Below, in pieces: positions 34,767 to 43,975 of a stretch of DNA of 64,000 nt. The notes beneath the pieces were generated by a model. The model saw only the letters and a list, made by a program, of their open reading frames with translations. It did not search any database and was not told the origin of the DNA. This stretch comes from Pegethrix bostrychoides GSE-TBD4-15B (GTDB taxonomy: Bacteria > Cyanobacteriota > Cyanobacteriia > Elainellales > Elainellaceae): positions 82,567 through 146,566 of the forward strand of contig JAHHHV010000070.1 in NCBI GenBank assembly GCA_019359155.1, in the 5' to 3' direction. The first letter of the stretch is position 1. Every line of letters begins with the position of its first letter. The translations under genes and the position numbers were made by a program.

Positions 34767-36236
34767 TCAATTCCGGTTTAAAGGTTCACGCTCCTGCTGC
34801 TCGCGGCGCATCCAGTTGGGCAGCACGCGCTGGCGCTGTTTCTGGCGCTCAGAGCTGCTGGGAGAAGCGGCGGGCGCTGGGCTGGGGTTGGCGCTAGGTT
34901 GAGATCGAGGTGCTTCAGGCGGCAGGGTTTGAATCGAGTCCGCTGGCTCTGGATCCGGGGCTGGCTCAGGCAATTCAATCGGCTCTTCAAGGATAGGCGG
35001 TTCTACGGCTTCGGGGCTGGGCGTGGGGCTGGGCGCAGGGCTGGGGGCAGGAGTTGGCTCGGTTGCGGGCAATTCAATCGGTTCAGGCTCAGGCTCAGGC
35101 TGAGAGCGATGGTCAGATGGAGCCAGCACGGCGCGTACAGCCAGCGCTGCCACAGTTCCCACCGCCAGCAGTCCCAGTAAGGCAAGGCTGCGGCGACGCT
35201 TTCGATAGGTGGGGGGCGGCGCAGTCGGCGCAGAGCTAATGTCCAGCGGCGCGAGCTTGGCCTGCAAAGCTGCTTTCTGACGTGACCTGCGGCCTGTCTG
35301 CTCGCGTCTGCTCGACTGCCCCGCCGTCCGAAACCGAGTTTTGAGGCGCGGACTCACCGCCAGCGTCGCTGCCGTTACCGAGGCAGGGCTAGGTCGCCCC
35401 GAAGGTCTGCCGGTCTGCCAAATTAGCTCTCCGGGCAGCAGCGCCACCCATTCAGATACCGTACTGGGGCGATACTGCGCCTCAACTGCCATGCCGCGCA
35501 TCACGGCCTGATTTACGGCAGCGCTCAGCTCAGGCCGCAAGTCACGTGGAGCGGGCATAGGTCGCCGCTCGCGCAAAATTGAGGCAGTCGGGACTTGCGC
35601 TGTCAGCAGGGCGTAAAGCGTGGCGGCGAGACCATAGACATCGGTGGCCGGAGTGCGGCGCTCCTGCATCACATATTGCTCAATTGGCGCATAGCCTTCT
35701 GAAATCAGGCTGGTGTGGGTCTGGGTTTTGCCATCTGTAAACTCGCGGGCAATCCCAAAGTCAATCAAAACTACCTCTTTTGTGCCCTGCCGCAGCATGA
35801 TGTTTTGCGGCTTAACATCCCGGTGCAGTAGGCCGTTTGCATGAACTACCTCCAGCGCCGCGCCAATCTGCTGCATATAGTCAATAGCAGTGGCTTCGGG
35901 CAGCGGGCGCTCTGGGAAGACAATCTGCTCTAGCGTCTGCCCCGGAATGTAGTCCATCACCAGATAGGGCAGATTCTCTTCTTCAAAGAAATCGTTGACC
36001 CGCACAATGTTGGGATGCACGCAGAGTGCTAGTCGCCGCGCCTCATCCTGAAACTGCTGCTCCATTTTGGCAAACTGCGGATGGCTCTGGTTCAGCAGGT
36101 TCAGGGTTTTGATCACTACCGTTTGCCCCAGCAAGTGATGCCTCGCCTTAAAGGTCACGCCAAAGCCGCCCTGTCCCAGCAGTTCATCTAGCGTGTATTT
36201 GCCGCCCTGCAAGGTTTTACCAATCAGCGTATTCAT
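34767..36236 (-). CDS. Hanks-type serine/threonine protein kinase, membrane-anchored
   Basis: A 489-residue kinase. The catalytic domain spans about 14-270: glycine loop GQGGFGVTF, lysine VVIK (Lys43), catalytic loop HRDVKPQNI (Asp140), DFG at 159-161 and GYAPIEQY as activation/P+1 region. A basic linker, one membrane helix ([20 protein letters not shown], ~355-375) and a Pro/Glu-rich tail with [13 protein letters not shown] runs follow; there are no PASTA repeats. The ATG at 36236 follows GAGCAGG. Kinases of this layout are common in cyanobacteria; the substrate is unknown. It converges with the TolC-family gene. Confidence 0.93.
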   Translation of the reverse strand: MNTLIGKTLQGGKYTLDELLGQGGFGVTFKARHHLLGQTVVIKTLNLLNQSHPQFAKMEQQFQDEARRLALCVHPNIVRVNDFFEEENLPYLVMDYIPGQTLEQIVFPERPLPEATAIDYMQQIGAALEVVHANGLLHRDVKPQNIMLRQGTKEVVLIDFGIAREFTDGKTQTHTSLISEGYAPIEQYVMQERRTPATDVYGLAATLYALLTAQVPTASILRERRPMPAPRDLRPELSAAVNQAVMRGMAVEAQYRPSTVSEWVALLPGELIWQTGRPSGRPSPASVTAATLAVSPRLKTRFRTAGQSSRREQTGRRSRQKAALQAKLAPLDISSAPTAPPPTYRKRRRSLALLGLLAVGTVAALAVRAVLAPSDHRSQPEPEPEPIELPATEPTPAPSPAPSPTPSPEAVEPPILEEPIELPEPAPDPEPADSIQTLPPEAPRSQPSANPSPAPAASPSSSERQKQRQRVLPNWMRREQQEREPLNRN

Positions 36237-36458
36237 GCGCCTGCTCAACGATTGGGCTAGTTCTCGATTTGGAACTCTATCTAGAATAAGCCAATCTCTG
36301 CTGCGAGGTGGCTAGCTTGGGACAGCGGCAGGAGCGTACAGTGCGGATTGGGGTACATCATGGATTGATAGGACACCCGCTAAAAACAGTGCGCTTCAGA
36401 ACAGTGCGCCCGTCAAAAACTGAAATGGGTAATCCGTTTAATTACTTCACCCTTACTT

Positions 36459-36502
36459 TTCTGGCTGACTTCTGGCCGACTTCTGGCCGACTTCTGGCCG
36501 AT
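36459..36502. repeat. 11-bp tandem repeat, four units, next to glmS stop
   Basis: TTCTGGCTGAC, TTCTGGCCGAC, TTCTGGCCGAC and TTCTGGCCGAT follow in register, ending seven bases before the glmS stop codon on the minus strand. The unit length is not a multiple of three and the run is non-coding. Confidence 0.9.
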
Positions 36503-36508
36503 ATCGTG

Positions 36509-38395
36509 CTACTCCACCGTAACGCTCTTAGCCAAATTGCGTGGCTGATCGACATCTAGCCCACGTCGCGCCGCAATGTGGTAGGCCAAGAACTGGAGCG
36601 GAATCACTGTCAATAAGGGCGAAAGCAGCTCCTCAACCACTGGCACAGGCAGCAGGTCGTCGAACACCTCAGCCGCCTCCGGGTCATTCATGGGCGTGAC
36701 GCCAATCAGCCTTGCGTCGCGGGCTTTGGCCTCTTGGGCATTGGAGAGCACTTTTTCGTAGACGGCACCGGGCATGGCGATGGCGACGACTGGCACTTTC
36801 GCATCTAGCAGGGCAATCGGGCCATGCTTCATCTCGCCTGCCGGGTAGCCTTCGGCGTGGATATAGCTGATTTCTTTTAGCTTTAGCGCACCTTCTAGAG
36901 CAATCGGGAAATTGATGCCTCGACCAATAAAGATAAAGTCCTGCGTCTCTTCAAACTGGTGCGCTAGCTGCTCGACATAGCGCTCCTGCACCTCCAGAAT
37001 CGACTCAATCTGGGCAGGGAGCTGACGCAGCTCGGTGATAATTTGCTCTAGCCGCTCTGGGGGCAGGCTGCGGCGACGATGCGCCAAATCTAGCGCCAGA
37101 CAGTAAAAGGCGACGAGTTGGGCGGTAAAGGTTTTGGTAGCCGCCACGCCAATCTCGATGCCGGCATGCGTGTTGAGCAAATAGTCAGCCACCTGGGAGA
37201 TTGTGCCGTCGAGGCGGTTGGTGATGCCAAGCAGCTTGGGCTGAAATTTGCCGCCCATTTCGGCTCTGCGGCGCTTTTCCATCTCCATAGCCGAGAGCGT
37301 ATCGGCAGTTTCGCCAGATTGCGTCACGCCAATCGTGAGGGTATGGGGCGTGAGGGGAGTTGGGGCGTAGCGAAACTCAGAGGCGTAATGCACCTGCGTC
37401 GGGATCTCGGCGAGCTGCTCTAGCAGATGTTTGCCGACTAGCGCTGCGTGCCAGCTGGTGCCGCAGGCAACGATTTGGATCTGCTCTAGGTCAGCATAGA
37501 ATTGGTCGGGTAGACCTAGACGCACCGGGGAATGGGCGGACTGGGCTGTCCAGTGGCTATCGAGGTAGGCTTCGAGTCCGGCGCGCACGACTCCGGGCTG
37601 CTCATAGATCTCTTTGAGCATGAAGTGCTTGAAGCCCTGCTTTTCAACTGAGATTGGGTTCCAGTCGAGGGTGCGGGGTGTTTTGCGGAGGCGGTCGCCA
37701 GCAAAGCTGTAGACCTCAACGCCAGCTGGGGTGAGTCGGGCAATTTCGCCGTTTTCTAGCGTTAGCACGGTGCGGGTATGGGCGACCATGGCGGGGGTGT
37801 CGGAGGCGCAGAAGAATTCGCCTTGGCCGAAGCCAATTGAGAGGGGAGCCTGCTGACGGACGGCGATGAGGTCGTTGGGGAAATCGGCGGAGATGATGGC
37901 GAGGGCGAATGCGCCTTGGAGCTGGTTGACGGCTTGGCGGACGGCTTCAAGGAGAAGGGTTGGATGGTCAGGAGCGATTTGTTGGATGGTTTCGGCAATC
38001 AGGTTGGGAATGACTTCGGTGTCGGTTTCGGAATGGAACTGGTAGCCTTTGGCTTTGAGCTGTTCGCGCAGCTCGCGGTAGTTTTCGATGATGCCGTTTT
38101 GGACGACGGCGATGCGGCCTGCGCTGTCAGTATGGGGGTGGGCGTTATGTTCTTCGGGTTTGCCGTGGGTCGCCCAGCGGGTATGGCCGATGCCGAGGGT
38201 GGCTGGGATTTGCCAGTCGGTGAGTTTGTCTTGTAAGTTTTGCAGTTTGCCTTTAGCGCGGACGCGGTGGATTTGGTTTTGCCAGAGGGCGGCGATACCG
38301 GCGGAGTCATAGCCGCGATATTCGAGTTTGCGTAAGCCTGCTAAGAGGATCTGACTGGCGGTTTGGGGGCCGATATAGCCAACGATTCCACACAT
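36509..38395 (-). CDS. glmS: Glutamine-fructose-6-phosphate aminotransferase (isomerising)
   Basis: Makes glucosamine-6-phosphate from fructose-6-phosphate and glutamine, the entry to UDP-GlcNAc for peptidoglycan and envelope glycans. Length 628 residues. After removal of Met the N-terminal Cys of CGIVGYIG is the glutaminase nucleophile. The class II amidotransferase domain is followed by two SIS sugar-isomerase domains (ACGTSWHAALVGK, VTQSGETADTLSAM), and the C-terminus ends NLAKSVTVE as usual for the family. A strong AAGGAG lies before the ATG at 38395. I see no glmS ribozyme signature in the short leader. Confidence 0.97.
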   Translation of the reverse strand: MCGIVGYIGPQTASQILLAGLRKLEYRGYDSAGIAALWQNQIHRVRAKGKLQNLQDKLTDWQIPATLGIGHTRWATHGKPEEHNAHPHTDSAGRIAVVQNGIIENYRELREQLKAKGYQFHSETDTEVIPNLIAETIQQIAPDHPTLLLEAVRQAVNQLQGAFALAIISADFPNDLIAVRQQAPLSIGFGQGEFFCASDTPAMVAHTRTVLTLENGEIARLTPAGVEVYSFAGDRLRKTPRTLDWNPISVEKQGFKHFMLKEIYEQPGVVRAGLEAYLDSHWTAQSAHSPVRLGLPDQFYADLEQIQIVACGTSWHAALVGKHLLEQLAEIPTQVHYASEFRYAPTPLTPHTLTIGVTQSGETADTLSAMEMEKRRRAEMGGKFQPKLLGITNRLDGTISQVADYLLNTHAGIEIGVAATKTFTAQLVAFYCLALDLAHRRRSLPPERLEQIITELRQLPAQIESILEVQERYVEQLAHQFEETQDFIFIGRGINFPIALEGALKLKEISYIHAEGYPAGEMKHGPIALLDAKVPVVAIAMPGAVYEKVLSNAQEAKARDARLIGVTPMNDPEAAEVFDDLLPVPVVEELLSPLLTVIPLQFLAYHIAARRGLDVDQPRNLAKSVTVE

Positions 38396-38590
38396 GGGGC
38401 ACTCCTTGGGGTAAAAACGAGGCGCTTGGGGGCGCTCGATGGGGGGCGCTAAAGTTTATTCAGCATAGCGTGAGACTTCTAGAGTCAACAGTTGGGGGAG
38501 TAAACAGCTGGGGGCAGAGGGATTCCGTAAGAGTTGAGGGAAAATGTCAGTAAGATATCGACAGATCCTCATCGCCGCCTCCAGCCTCCT

Positions 38591-39487
38591 ATGCCAGATT
38601 TAGCCTCAGATTTAGCCTCAGATTTAGCCTTAGATTCAACCTCAGCTCCCCCAATTCGTCTACTCGCCCTCGATCTTGACGGCACCACCGTCGGTGAATC
38701 TAACCAAATTGATCCAGCCGTCAAGCAAGCCATCCAAGCCGCCCAAGCCCAAGGTGTTCAGGTTGCTATCGCCACCGGGCGGATGTTCCGCTCAGCCCTA
38801 AGATTCCACCAAGAGCTCGCCCTGACCACGCCGCTCATGGCCTACCAAGGCGCGCTGATCCAAGACCCGGCCACTGCCCAAACCCCCGCCACAATCCACC
38901 GCCATCTTACCCTGTCTAAAGCGACGGCTCGCCAGCTGCTAGATTACTTTGAGCAGGCGCATCTGCTAGAGCAGCTCTCCGTACATTTTTATATAAACGA
39001 CCAGCTCTACATCCGTCAGCTCAACGCTGAATCGTCAGCCTATGCCGCTCGCTCCAACATTCCACCTATTGCAGTCGGCGATCTGCGCTCAATTCTCGGC
39101 GAAGCAGATTTAGCCCCAACCAAAATTCTGGCGATTGGCCAGCCTGACCTAGTTGATCAGCTGCTTACTGACCTGCGTCAGCAATATCCGCCAGCCGAAC
39201 TCTACTTCACCAAATCAGTCGCCACTTTTTTTGAGGCTACCCACCCCCAGGTCAACAAAGGCAGCGCCGTGCAGTATCTCGCCGAGCAGATCTTGAAAGT
39301 TAGCCCTGAGCAGGTCATGAGCATTGGTGACAACTTCAACGATCTCGAAATGATCCAGTATGCGGGCGTGGGTGTAGCAATGGGGAATGCCCCCGATGCG
39401 GTGAAAGCCGCTGCCAACTGGGTTGCGCCCCATGTTGAGATGCAGGGTGTTGCCGCCGCGATTGAGAAATTTATTCTCTTGGCCTAA
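38591..39487 (+). CDS. Cof-type HAD hydrolase
   Basis: A predicted Mg-dependent sugar-phosphate or nucleotide phosphatase of the HAD IIB/Cof group, 298 residues. Motif I is LLALDLDGTTV with the nucleophile Asp, motif II the Thr in VAIATGRMF, and motifs III/IV the Lys in NKGSAVQYL and MSIGDNFNDLEMI. The substrate cannot be predicted. I use the ATG at 38591; a TTG 57 bases earlier has no support. The N-terminal DLASDLASDLAL is encoded by a 12-bp tandem repeat, so that start region is still changing. It is convergent with the next gene. Confidence 0.9.
   Translation: MPDLASDLASDLALDSTSAPPIRLLALDLDGTTVGESNQIDPAVKQAIQAAQAQGVQVAIATGRMFRSALRFHQELALTTPLMAYQGALIQDPATAQTPATIHRHLTLSKATARQLLDYFEQAHLLEQLSVHFYINDQLYIRQLNAESSAYAARSNIPPIAVGDLRSILGEADLAPTKILAIGQPDLVDQLLTDLRQQYPPAELYFTKSVATFFEATHPQVNKGSAVQYLAEQILKVSPEQVMSIGDNFNDLEMIQYAGVGVAMGNAPDAVKAAANWVAPHVEMQGVAAAIEKFILLA
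38596..38643. repeat. 12-bp in-frame tandem repeat at the start of the HAD gene
   Basis: Four units based on AGATTTAGCCTC, the first two identical and the last diverged, beginning at codon 2 of the HAD hydrolase. They encode DLAS, DLAS, DLAL and DSTS. Confidence 0.9.
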
Positions 39488-39503
39488 CGAGCCGCCTGCT
39501 AGT

Positions 39504-40052
39504 TCAGCTACAGAAGCAAAAATCATCCACTGTCAGCTGACCGTCAAAGCATTCCAGCGTCACCCGATGAATATTTTGCGCTGCCGAACTCAACCGCAGG
39601 CTAGTATTTCCCTGTCCGAGATTGGCCTCCGCTGCTGCCTCTGCTACCAGCTGATTTTGGCGATTAAACGCCTGAATCACCGTGCGGCGCGAGCTGACCA
39701 CGCAGCTGCCAACATGCCGCACGGGATGCAGAAATCTGGCCTCCAGCCAGCCGTCCCTCGGCGCACCCAGCAAGACCATCTCGCCTGAATAGGGCGGATA
39801 GAGCGGGTTAGAGGGATGAATCGCCACCGCATTCTCAAATCGCACGCCCCAAGCCTCATACTGGCGATTGACCACTGTAAAACAGGGCAGATCCTCAACG
39901 TCAAGCCGCACGCAGACGGGCGAACAATGCGGTAAATAGGCCAGATCTCCCGCTTTAGATATCAGATTCCAGTCAGAGCTGATCACAGGTCTGGGTTCAG
40001 AGAATGCAGTGCTGCTCAAATTCTGTCCAGGATCTCTAATGAAATCTGACAT
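39504..40052 (-). CDS. Conserved hypothetical protein, beta-rich
   Basis: A 182-residue protein I cannot assign. It alternates short strands rich in Val, Phe and Arg, with PCFTVVNRQYEAWGVRFENA, PPYSGEMVLLGAPRDGWLEA and a C-terminal CFDGQLTVDDFCFC. The layout suggests a beta sandwich of carbohydrate-binding type, as in some cyanobacterial proteins with similar VDDF endings, but this is a guess. There is no signal peptide from the ATG at 40052; a longer start at 40100 would add a Cys-rich hydrophobic stretch and cannot be excluded. It ends 16 bases from the HAD gene, convergently. Confidence 0.65.
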   Translation of the reverse strand: MSDFIRDPGQNLSSTAFSEPRPVISSDWNLISKAGDLAYLPHCSPVCVRLDVEDLPCFTVVNRQYEAWGVRFENAVAIHPSNPLYPPYSGEMVLLGAPRDGWLEARFLHPVRHVGSCVVSSRRTVIQAFNRQNQLVAEAAAEANLGQGNTSLRLSSAAQNIHRVTLECFDGQLTVDDFCFCS

Positions 40053-40703
40053 ATCGCATCCCAGCCATGGGCATAACGGAACAGTGGAACACATTAACAA
40101 AACGCAAGCAGAAAACCTGCAACAGGCAGCGGCAAAATTAAGAGCGCCCTAGCGTTAGCCTCAAAATCCAGCGTCAGCTTCAAAATTAGATAGGATAGCT
40201 CGGCTTTTGTAAAGAGTTGTTTACCCCTCAGTTCAGTAGCTGAGGATCCGAATTGCCTTACTTCAAGTTTGACTTAATACGCTTAGCTGCTCCCCCAGCT
40301 CAGCAAAAACCGATCGCCGCTAGAATCGGCCTACGTCTCTCTGGTAATCTTGAGGCTACTCTTCAAATTGCTTTTCAATCCACCTCTAGACTGCTGAACT
40401 TAGCTGTATTCTCAGCTACAGCCCTAGCTACAGCCCTGGCTACAGCTTCGATTCAGCTCAGTTTAGATCTGCCGTGACGATATGGGGAATGTGACGAAGC
40501 GAACCCATGCGCCCTTGCCATTATTATGTCTGTCAGTGGCTGTGGCTGCTGCAAAAAAGACATAGTTCGTAATTCTAATTCAAGATGACTTCATTTTTCA
40601 GACTGATCGATTACAAGGCATGGAGCAAGAGCGGCGACAATAGAAATATGCTGGTTAGCTGGTTAGATAACTTAGATAGGCTCTGCTGCTTGGAACTTAA
40701 CTT
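40053..40703. other. 651-base gap without a supported gene
   Basis: It contains a perfect hairpin CCTCAG/CTGAGG (40226-40231 and 40240-40245) with an 8-base loop, and a 12-bp triplication at 40414-40449. Short reading frames here begin with rare start codons and show no domain. It should contain the promoters of the divergent genes on either side. No known RNA family was recognised; a small RNA remains possible. Confidence 0.5.
40414..40449. repeat. 12-bp tandem triplication, intergenic
   Basis: AGCTACAGCCCT twice, then GGCTACAGCTTC, in the large gap before the alpha/beta hydrolase gene. Confidence 0.88.
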
Positions 40704-41585
40704 ATGCTTCAGCCGCCCGGTTTTGACCAATCTGCGATTTCGACTAGCCTCGGCAGGCTGGTCTACTATCAGCCGAAGCCAGCGGCTGTCCCGGACGCTT
40801 CAGGGGCAATGCTGTTTCTGCATGGCTTTGGTGGCGGCTCTTCGGCCTATGAATGGTCGCTGGTCTATCCGGCCTTTGTGCCAGAATACCGCGTCTTTGC
40901 GCCAGATCTGCTGGGCTGGGGACGCTCTGAGCATTTGCGCCGCAGCTATCAAATTCAAGACTATCTAACCATCATCACCGAGCTGCTGGAGCGGCTTTGC
41001 CCCACGCCTGCCATCGTTATAGCTTCTTCGCTCACTGCCGCCCTAACGATTCGAGTCGCGGTAGCTCGACCGGAGCTATTCAAGGCACTGATTTTGGTAG
41101 CACCCTCTGGGCTGGCTGACTTCGATCAACCCTACGGCAACTTTTTTGCCCAGCTGGTCAGCACGCCGCTGCTGAATCGCTTTGTCTACAGCGCCGCCAT
41201 TGCCACCAATTTTGGCATTCGCAACTTTTTAGAAAACCGCCAGTTTGCCAGAGCCAATCGGGTAACTCAGGAAATGGTCGATGCCTATCTCGCCTCAGCT
41301 CAGCAGCCTGATGCAGACTTCAGCGCAATTTCCTTTGTGCGGGGCGATCTCTGCTTTGATCTGGCCGCCTACATGCCGCAGATTACGGTTCCGACTGCGG
41401 TGCTTTGGGGCAGGGAGTCGCAGTTTACGCCCGTTGATTTGGGTCAGCGGTTGGTGGAGTTAAACCCGCGTGCTATCCAAAAGTTCACTATTGTGGACGA
41501 TACGGGACTCACGCCACACCTAGAGCTGCCTGCCGTAACCACAGGCTGGATCTATCACAGCCTGTCGCTGCTCAAAGTCCGCTAG
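40704..41585 (+). CDS. Alpha/beta hydrolase with non-standard nucleophile elbow
   Basis: A 293-residue alpha/beta-fold protein. The oxyanion region is AMLFLHGFGGGSSAYEW, followed by FAPDLLGWGRSEH. The nucleophile elbow, normally GxSxG, reads IVIASSLTAALTIR, so both glycines are replaced; the serine is kept. The acid is likely the Asp of GQ..VDDTGLTP or the preceding strand, and the histidine is in LTPHLELPA. I recall ASSLTA-type elbows in other cyanobacterial hydrolases, so this is probably a real subfamily rather than damage. The substrate is unknown. The ATG at 40704 lacks a clear ribosome site. A tRNA-Ala gene follows 37 bases later on the same strand. Confidence 0.88.
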   Translation: MLQPPGFDQSAISTSLGRLVYYQPKPAAVPDASGAMLFLHGFGGGSSAYEWSLVYPAFVPEYRVFAPDLLGWGRSEHLRRSYQIQDYLTIITELLERLCPTPAIVIASSLTAALTIRVAVARPELFKALILVAPSGLADFDQPYGNFFAQLVSTPLLNRFVYSAAIATNFGIRNFLENRQFARANRVTQEMVDAYLASAQQPDADFSAISFVRGDLCFDLAAYMPQITVPTAVLWGRESQFTPVDLGQRLVELNPRAIQKFTIVDDTGLTPHLELPAVTTGWIYHSLSLLKVR

Positions 41586-41622
41586 CTGCGAGTAGAAGCC
41601 GAGTGTTAAACTGATAAAACCT

Positions 41623-41695
41623 GGGGAGTTAGCGCAGCTGGTAGCGTGCCGCGATCGCACCGCGGAGGCCAGGAGTTCGAATCTCCTACTCTCCA
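41623..41695 (+). tRNA. tRNA-Ala (anticodon CGC)
   Basis: A 73-base cloverleaf. The acceptor stem GGGGAGT/ACTCTCC contains the G3-U70 wobble pair that defines alanine tRNAs. D stem GCGC/GCGT; anticodon stem CCGCG/CGCGG around loop ATCGCAC, giving anticodon CGC for codon GCG; T arm AGGAG-TTCGAAT-CTCCT. CCA is not encoded. The anticodon arm contains the palindrome GCGATCGC. Confidence 0.95.
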
Positions 41696-41705
41696 TTCTT
41701 TAGCT

Positions 41706-43262
41706 TTAAGCTTTGCGCCGATAGAGCTGCACCTGATCATCCGAGTGCTCCAGCCGATAGTCTCGCTTCAGCCATGCCTTCAGCTCGTCATAGAAAGATT
41801 TGTTATGGGCGGCTTCTTTGCTAGGCACTGCCATCACCACGTAGAGCGGCTGTTTTGCGATCACGGCGGCTAGCTCTTGGGTCGGATTGACACCTGCCAC
41901 TTTTGGTAGGTTATCGCCAATTAGAAAGAAGGGATAGGCGTAGCGAGTAGGAATCTTAGCGTCTGTCAAAAAATATATGACCGGGTCATCATCTGCAACA
42001 TAGATGTAATCATCTTGTGTAATCTGAGTTTGCAGATACGCCGCAGTCTCGGCGGCCTTGTCTTCATAGTGGGGGATGCCTTTCACCCAGCTAAAATAAG
42101 CAAACTTTGCGCTTTGCTTGAAGCTAGAGGCTCCATAGAATCCTGTTAAAAGCATCATCGCCAAGATCAACGGCAGATATTGCCTCAGGCTGGGCATCTG
42201 GCCTTGGAGCTTTGCAAATATCTGCACGAGAGCGAACGCTAAAACCAGGCTGAGAGGCGGCAGAATCGGCAGGAAATAATGAGCATAAAGCCTCACCTTA
42301 AAGGTCAGAAAAATTCCAGCGAGCGGGATGATAATCCATAGCAGCAGCAGCCCTACCATCCGGCGTTCGGGCGGTGATTTTTTGAGGAGTGGCGTCAGCG
42401 TTAGGCCAAAACAGAGCCAGAGGGGGAAGTTCAGACGCAGCTGCGCGATTAAAGCTCCTATGGCAACCTGCAGAGAGAAAGCGCGGTCGAGGTTACGAAT
42501 TTTGTTGGCGGTAAAGTTGGCGTAGAAAAACTCTGCGAATTGTCCGGTGCAGAAAAAGAAGCTGGCCATGAGCAAAAACGGCAGTAGAAACCCGGCGAGC
42601 AGCACTGCTAGATCTGCAAGGGCTGTGAGATGGCGACTGCTCTCTGAGGTTCTGTGCAGCCGAACTGTCAGCAGCAGCATGGCGGTTAGATCGTAAATCA
42701 CTACATATTTGATCACAAATCCGATGCCCAGCAGAAGACCAATGCTCAAATAGCGCCATCGCTGGGCTGATGGATTGGGCTGTGTCTGGCGAGTTGCGTT
42801 GGCAAAGCTGAGATAGTATGCGGCTGCAACGAAGGGAACGAAGAAAATCTCGGTGTTGGCTGCTGTCCCCTCGTTTTTTAAGATGGCCATGATGTAAATC
42901 AGCCCTGCAATTACACCAATCAGCTGGCCATTTTTGCCAAATAGAAGACCGATACGATACAGAATATAGCTAGTGACTGCTACCGCAATGCAGGAGAGAA
43001 ACCGAATTGCAAAGACTGATTTTCCAAAAATAGAGAAAGATAGTAGGTAAAGTAAATAGATCCCAACTGGCTTGTTATCCCAAACCTCAACGTAGGGAAT
43101 CTTGCCGTCGAGCATACTTTGAGAAACCAGCATATAGAGGCTTTCGTCCCAATCTAGTCCTGACTGAAAAAACGTCCAGAATCTAAACAGAATGGTAACG
43201 ATGAAGAACCCCAGCAGCAGGCTGATCTCTTGTTTGGCGCTGTGTGAACGGGAGAGATTCAT
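41706..43262 (-). CDS. GT39/ArnT-type membrane glycosyltransferase
   Basis: An integral membrane glycosyltransferase of the GT-C type, 518 residues with about ten to twelve hydrophobic helices. The first external loop carries the diagnostic acidic motif in SGLDWDESLYMLVSQSML and then VEVWDNKPVGIYLLY, as in PMT_2/ArnT proteins that use polyprenyl-phosphate sugars. A soluble C-terminal part (YIYVADDDPVIYFL) faces the periplasm. Acceptor unknown; protein, lipid or polysaccharide are all possible. The ATG at 43262 is preferred over an adjacent TTG. It ends 11 bases from the convergent tRNA-Ala. Confidence 0.88.
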   Translation of the reverse strand: MNLSRSHSAKQEISLLLGFFIVTILFRFWTFFQSGLDWDESLYMLVSQSMLDGKIPYVEVWDNKPVGIYLLYLLSFSIFGKSVFAIRFLSCIAVAVTSYILYRIGLLFGKNGQLIGVIAGLIYIMAILKNEGTAANTEIFFVPFVAAAYYLSFANATRQTQPNPSAQRWRYLSIGLLLGIGFVIKYVVIYDLTAMLLLTVRLHRTSESSRHLTALADLAVLLAGFLLPFLLMASFFFCTGQFAEFFYANFTANKIRNLDRAFSLQVAIGALIAQLRLNFPLWLCFGLTLTPLLKKSPPERRMVGLLLLWIIIPLAGIFLTFKVRLYAHYFLPILPPLSLVLAFALVQIFAKLQGQMPSLRQYLPLILAMMLLTGFYGASSFKQSAKFAYFSWVKGIPHYEDKAAETAAYLQTQITQDDYIYVADDDPVIYFLTDAKIPTRYAYPFFLIGDNLPKVAGVNPTQELAAVIAKQPLYVVMAVPSKEAAHNKSFYDELKAWLKRDYRLEHSDDQVQLYRRKA

Positions 43263-43358
43263 CAATTTATAACCCTTACCAGTCTAGGGCGATCCTGTAA
43301 AAGCTAGAAATTTCTAAAAGCTAGAAACTGCCCTTAAATATCAAAGCCTGACTCTTGA

Positions 43359-43568
43359 TTGCGTCAAAAAGTGGTCGAGGCTTATGCCGCAGGCAAAATT
43401 TCTCAACGTCAACTGGCTCAAAACCTTGGAGTCAGCCTTGGTCTTGTCCATAATCTATTCAAACAACATCGCCAACTCGGCGCTATGCTATCCCTTCACA
43501 TGTCGTCATTGTGGCAGGATCCCGTTCATCGTACAGAATCTCGGCGATTGCTGCGAGGCGAGTATTGA
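43359..43568 (+). pseudogene. Remnant of an IS transposase (helix-turn-helix N-terminus)
   Basis: The first ~42 residues (KVVEAYAAGKISQRQLAQN, then VSLGLVHNLFKQHRQLG) match the N-terminal helix-turn-helix of IS630-type transposases. After that the reading loses similarity and ends after 69 residues, where the intact enzyme would have over 300 with a DDE domain. I found no terminal inverted repeats. A second frame (43384-43653) has a CxxC pair (CRHCG) but no match that I can defend. It sits between the GT39 gene and tRNA-Val, a typical insertion neighbourhood. It could also be a small regulator using the same fold. Confidence 0.5.
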
Positions 43569-43761
43569 GGACTGGCTGTTGCTCTGGAGTGATAGCTTTG
43601 TGGAGGCAAAGTGGTTGCTTTTATTTGCGTTTATCCTCCCTGGTGAAGCCTAAACCAACAAACAATTGATCTGTTTGAGTATTTATACTCATCGCGGAAA
43701 TAGATGTCTTGGTCGCCAAAGTCCCAGATATTGACTCAACCAGATATTGACTCAAAAATAA

Positions 43762-43835
43762 TGGACACAACTGGACTCGAACCAGTGACCCCCACGATGT
43801 CAACGTGGTGCTCTAACCAACTGAGCTATGCGTCC
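43762..43835 (-). tRNA. tRNA-Val (anticodon GAC)
   Basis: A 74-base cloverleaf on the minus strand. Acceptor stem GGACGCA/TGTGTCC, D arm GCTCAGTTGGTTAGAGC, anticodon stem CCACG/CGTGG around TTGACAT giving anticodon GAC (codons GUC/GUU), and T arm CTGGTTCGAGTCCAG. CCA is not encoded. Confidence 0.95.
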
Positions 43836-43975
43836 GCTTTGCGATGATTGCGATGAATTGGCCTCTACTGAATCCACAGCCCATTCACAGTCATCTATCT
43901 TAGGCTACTGACGCAGAGTTCGGCAACAGCAGCCAGGAATTTAGCTGGAGCGGCAGGCTAAAACTCACGGCTCGA

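Noticed and set aside
36140..36240. Fusion of Ser/Thr kinase with a PASTA sensor
   Set aside because: No PASTA repeats exist after the membrane helix; the tail is Pro/Glu-rich.
38396..38590. glmS ribozyme or riboswitch in the glmS leader
   Set aside because: No conserved ribozyme core was seen and such ribozymes are typical of Firmicutes.
40253..40477. 74-codon + frame in the 651-base gap
   Set aside because: Rare TTG start; its end is made of the 12-bp repeat (ATALATA); no conserved features.
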